Assembly: GCA_003241175.1 (NCBI GenBank)
Contig: QFOI01000142.1
Location: 1-8,123 of the forward strand
Direction of reading: 5' to 3'
Length of the DNA: 8,123 nt
From: Pseudopedobacter saltans
GTDB lineage: Bacteria; Bacteroidota; Bacteroidia; Chitinophagales; Chitinophagaceae
Shown: one piece after another, positions 5,490 to 8,123 of the stretch
How the letters are laid out: the number at the start of each line of letters is the position of its first letter
Position numbering within the stretch: the first letter of the stretch is position 1
Translations under genes and position numbers: made by a program
Notes under the pieces: generated by a model
Told to the model about the DNA's origin: nothing
Seen by the model: only the letters and a program-made list of their open reading frames with translations
Database searches by the model: none

Positions 5490-6689
5490 TTAAGAATATC
5501 CATCTGTGCTAAAGGTATTGTCGACGACAAGTGCTGCCGTACCTACCCACTCAGCTTGGTAAGCCATTTGGGAGACAACAACCTCGACATCTTCAGAAAG
5601 TCTTCGGATACAATGTTCGTTGATTGCCTGTTGTATAGGAGGAAGCCAGACATTTCCCGCCAAAGCTCCTCTCCCACTCAAAACAATTTTTTTGGGATTA
5701 AAAATATGGATCAAGACGGCAATACCCTTTCCAATATTATAGGCTGCTTCATTCAAAAGTTCAATAGCAAGTGTATCTCGTTTTTCTACAGCCTTAATGA
5801 ACTTTAGGAATTGCTCCTCCAAACTGTCATCTTCCTTAAATGTCTTTTTTAAAAGTGTCGGACGTCCAGCCAAAACAGCCTCAGCTACTTTAGCCAAAAC
5901 AATTTTGAGTGAAGTTTCTGTTTCCAAGCAGCCAATCTTGCCGCAACTACAGATTTTGCCATTGTTAAAAAGTGGAATATGACTAAACTCTCCCGCAAAG
6001 CCATTTTCGCCACGGTAAAGCTTTCCATTAGTGATGATACCCAAACCAATACCCCAACTTATATTGACGACCATGGCATTGGAAACTTTTTTGGCCAAAC
6101 CAAAAGTCGATTCCGCCAATGCTACAGTACTTGAATCGTTATCTATAAACACCGGTAACTCCAATGCTTTAGATAAATAATTTCTCAAGGGCACATCTTT
6201 TATCGGAGACGGGATAAATGAATAATTGATCCCCTTCACAAAATCAACAAAACCCGGCATAGCTATTCCCACACCCAAAATTTTCTCTTTAGGTAGTTGT
6301 GACTCGACAATAACATTTCGTAGCAATTCCAATATCTGTTTTGCTATATCATCATTCTTAGCCAAATCGATATTGAACAATTGAGGTTCAAATAGCAATG
6401 AGTTGGACATATCCATCACCAATACCCGAGAAATGAATTGATCCATGGATAGTACAATAGTATAACCAACATCCGGACATAGTCTGTATAGCGTTGGTTT
6501 CCTCCCTCCTCTAGATTCTGCATACCCGGCCTCTATTACTACACCATCAGTGACCATATCCATGACCGCATTTGTGATCAAAGAAACACTTTTATTTACC
6601 TTAATCGCAATATCATTAATTGATAAATTTTCATTTTTAAATATTTCACGGAAGACAAGATTAATATTTTTAGTTAGTTTATTTATCAT
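5490..6689 (-). CDS. ROK-family (NagC/XylR-type) transcriptional regulator
   Basis: A 399-residue protein with an N-terminal winged helix-turn-helix (about 1-70; helices around SINDIAIKVNKSVSLITNAV, wing with ESRGGRKPTLYRL) followed by a ROK sugar-kinase-like domain. The zinc site is visible as H237 in AGEFSHIP and C247, C249 and C254 in CSCGKIGCLE. The residue equivalent to the catalytic Asp is D185 in DNDSSTVALAE. The first phosphate-binding loop, usually DxGGT in kinases, is replaced by VLSMDQFIS (79-87). That points to a sugar-sensing regulator, not a glucokinase. Its effector cannot be read from the sequence. It is immediately downstream of a SusD-like gene, so control of a glycan-uptake locus is the natural inference. 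A palindrome in its own promoter suggests autoregulation. Confidence 0.93.
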   Translation of the reverse strand: MINKLTKNINLVFREIFKNENLSINDIAIKVNKSVSLITNAVMDMVTDGVVIEAGYAESRGGRKPTLYRLCPDVGYTIVLSMDQFISRVLVMDMSNSLLFEPQLFNIDLAKNDDIAKQILELLRNVIVESQLPKEKILGVGIAMPGFVDFVKGINYSFIPSPIKDVPLRNYLSKALELPVFIDNDSSTVALAESTFGLAKKVSNAMVVNISWGIGLGIITNGKLYRGENGFAGEFSHIPLFNNGKICSCGKIGCLETETSLKIVLAKVAEAVLAGRPTLLKKTFKEDDSLEEQFLKFIKAVEKRDTLAIELLNEAAYNIGKGIAVLIHIFNPKKIVLSGRGALAGNVWLPPIQQAINEHCIRRLSEDVEVVVSQMAYQAEWVGTAALVVDNTFSTDGYS

Positions 6690-6711
6690 GTACCTACAAT
6701 ATACTATTTTT

Positions 6712-6746
6712 CAAAGTTAAGGCTGGCAAAAATGTCAGCCTCAACT
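6712..6746 (-). promoter_or_regulatory. Inverted repeat overlapping the predicted ROK promoter
   Basis: Plus-strand arms AGTTAAGGCTG (6715-6725) and CAGCCTCAACT (6736-6746) match at 10 of 11 positions around a 10-bp spacer. On the minus strand, TTG (6744-6742) in one arm and TAACTTTG (6719-6712) overlapping the other are 22 bp apart, forming a good -33/-7 pair for the ROK gene with a leader near 15 nt. Two readings fit: an operator inside the promoter, or a hairpin ending the SusD transcript. The sequence after the hairpin (TGAAAAATAG) is not T-rich, which weakens the terminator reading. Confidence 0.55.
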
Positions 6747-6763
6747 ATAAAAACTATTATTTT

Positions 6764-8123
6764 TTAATTAACATCCCAAAAAACTTTTCCACTTCTAGTA
6801 TCTTTAGATGCCACCTGAAGGTAATTAGCATTATTGTAAAGAGACTGTTCCGATGGATATAGCAATCTTGAAGGAGGGTTAATTGCGTTAGCGGATCCTG
6901 TATTTACATAAAAGTTAAGAACCGGATAGCCTGTACGTCTATATTCAGCCCATGCTTGCTGAGCTTGTAAAATAAAAAAATGTGCCCATTTTTGTGTATA
7001 GATTTTTGTAAGCTTTTGAGTAGTGGTTCCACTATATAAAACCGCAGACTTGCCTTTAAATGAACTTATGGATGCTGCCGAAGGAGATGCTAGTACAGGC
7101 CAACTACCTGAACTAAGAATACGTGTTTGATTTATTTTATAATAAAATGCAATAGATTGATCGATCCCAGCATAATAAGGAACAGAAGCATCTCCCAGTC
7201 CCCAGCGTTCATATGCTTCTGCTATTAAAAAGTCGGTTTCTGCAGCATTAAATAAAATTCCGGGCAAATTGTAGTTATAAATAAAAGTCGCACTATCTAT
7301 GGTAGCTAAAGAGCGATTTGAAACAGCCGTACTATAATCGGCAGCAGTGCTAGATGAAGAGAAACCAACATATTGGCCTGAAGCATTTGCATCCCAATAA
7401 ACAGGAATTCGTGGATCATTATTAAGATTCATCACTGTATCTAATAAATAAGCTGGGGCATAGGGTGCTAAAGATATAGCTCCGGACAAACTACTTTGGA
7501 TTGTGCTCGGAGATTGATTAAATTGGGCATTGTCCGCATTGTCATTTATAAGAGGGTAAGTACTAGGATCGTTCAACATTGTTGTCACTTCTGTCTTAGC
7601 CATACTCTCATTATAATTAGAAATTCGCATTAATAATCTTAATCTTAATGAGTTAGCATACATTCTCCATTTCGTTAAATTACCTCCATATATTAAATCT
7701 TGTTTTGCTAAGCTTGTAGCCACAACAGAAGATAAGTTTACAGTATCTAAATATGCATTAACATCTTTTAAGTATCCAATAATACTATCATAAACGGTTT
7801 CAGCATTATCATATGGCGCATCGGATATCGTCCTTGAAGAATTAAGTGAATTAGATTTAAAAAATGGAATATCCCCCCACAAATCTACCATTTGTGACGT
7901 CTGATCACTTAATATTACTTTACCTAGTTGTAAAAAAACGTAATTGTTAGCTTGATCTGCAGAAGACAATGCAGCGTAAGTTGTCAACATTTCCGTATAG
8001 TTACTTTTAATTCCTGGACCGCTATAATTATAATCTGGAGAAGAGCTAGAAACCGATCCATCATAATAATCCGCCCAACGGGAGGAAGTGTAAGTTGCAT
8101 TAGGAATATACATTTGACTACCT
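6764..8123 (-). CDS. SusD/RagB-family outer-membrane nutrient-binding protein (5' end beyond window)
   Basis: Surface-exposed lipoprotein type that caps a SusC TonB-dependent channel and captures oligosaccharides or peptides for uptake. The frame is open to the right edge (three codons lie before the first ATG at 8113), so this is a partial gene; the signal peptide, lipobox Cys and early N-terminus are missing. The visible 449 residues from that Met carry family blocks: DLWGDIPF (77-84), NLTKWRMYANSLRLRLLMR (145-163), AETDFLIAEAYERWGL (291-306), KIYTQKWAHFF (370-380) and AWAEYRRTGYP (388-398). These fit the SusD-like_2 subfamily better than classic SusD. Ser, Tyr and Asn are abundant, normal for such proteins. 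A susC-like gene is expected just beyond the edge. The ligand cannot be inferred. The ROK gene follows after 74 bp. Confidence 0.93.
   Translation of the reverse strand, partial: GSQMYIPNATYTSSRWADYYDGSVSSSSPDYNYSGPGIKSNYTEMLTTYAALSSADQANNYVFLQLGKVILSDQTSQMVDLWGDIPFFKSNSLNSSRTISDAPYDNAETVYDSIIGYLKDVNAYLDTVNLSSVVATSLAKQDLIYGGNLTKWRMYANSLRLRLLMRISNYNESMAKTEVTTMLNDPSTYPLINDNADNAQFNQSPSTIQSSLSGAISLAPYAPAYLLDTVMNLNNDPRIPVYWDANASGQYVGFSSSSTAADYSTAVSNRSLATIDSATFIYNYNLPGILFNAAETDFLIAEAYERWGLGDASVPYYAGIDQSIAFYYKINQTRILSSGSWPVLASPSAASISSFKGKSAVLYSGTTTQKLTKIYTQKWAHFFILQAQQAWAEYRRTGYPVLNFYVNTGSANAINPPSRLLYPSEQSLYNNANYLQVASKDTRSGKVFWDVN

Noticed and set aside
5279..5530. 83-codon minus-strand frame spanning the ROK and YkuK-like genes
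   Set aside because: Out of frame with both genes and overlaps their ends; the ROK and YkuK-like frames are each intact, so it is not a frameshift remnant.
5490..6689. ROK gene as a glucokinase
   Set aside because: It has an N-terminal winged helix and lacks the DxGGT phosphate loop, so a regulator fits better.
1..8123. CRISPR array, mobile element, tRNA/rRNA or new defence system
   Set aside because: No regularly spaced repeats, transposase, integrase, structural RNA or toxin/nuclease operon is visible. All long frames belong to recognised or ordinary families.

Overview
The window looks like a chromosomal stretch of an AT-rich member of the Bacteroidota, probably from the Chitinophagaceae or Sphingobacteriales side. 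The evidence is a SusD/RagB-type outer-membrane nutrient-binding protein, a small exported DUF4783-type protein, an S16 protein with a long Ala/Glu-rich tail, and start sites without clear Shine-Dalgarno sequences. Several genes are preceded by the Bacteroidota-type promoter pattern TTG / TAnnTTTG. The exact taxon is inference.

Left part (1-3643): an AT-rich gene end or spacer, then gpmI (cofactor-independent phosphoglycerate mutase, minus strand) with a 12-bp hairpin terminator just beyond its stop. A 199-bp divergent spacer separates gpmI from a plus-strand gene for a small exported DUF4783-like protein. After a 15-bp hairpin comes murF, the last cytoplasmic ligase of the peptidoglycan precursor pathway. 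The best murF start is GTG 2360, not the upstream in-frame TTG at the foot of the hairpin.

Middle part (3644-4938): rpsP (ribosomal protein S16) and rimM (its assembly factor), both on the plus strand. rpsP has a very good promoter and a textbook terminator. A degenerate REP-like element and a separate promoter candidate precede rimM, so the two functionally linked genes seem separately transcribed here. trmD and rplS, which follow rimM in many bacteria, are not in the window.

Right part (4935-8123), all minus strand: reading in the direction of transcription, a SusD-like gene whose 5' end lies outside the window, a ROK-family regulator, and a YkuK-like RNase H-fold protein that converges on rimM. 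The two stop codons of rimM and the YkuK-like gene share one CTAG. The SusD-ROK pair suggests the end of a glycan-uptake locus with its sugar-responsive regulator. The SusC partner would lie beyond the right edge. A 32-bp inverted repeat between these two genes coincides with a predicted promoter for the ROK gene and could be an autoregulatory operator.

The genes are intact and mostly housekeeping. I see no CRISPR, insertion sequence, tRNA, rRNA or new defence-like system. The points most worth checking are the palindrome-promoter before the ROK gene, the murF start and hairpin, and the shared stop codons.
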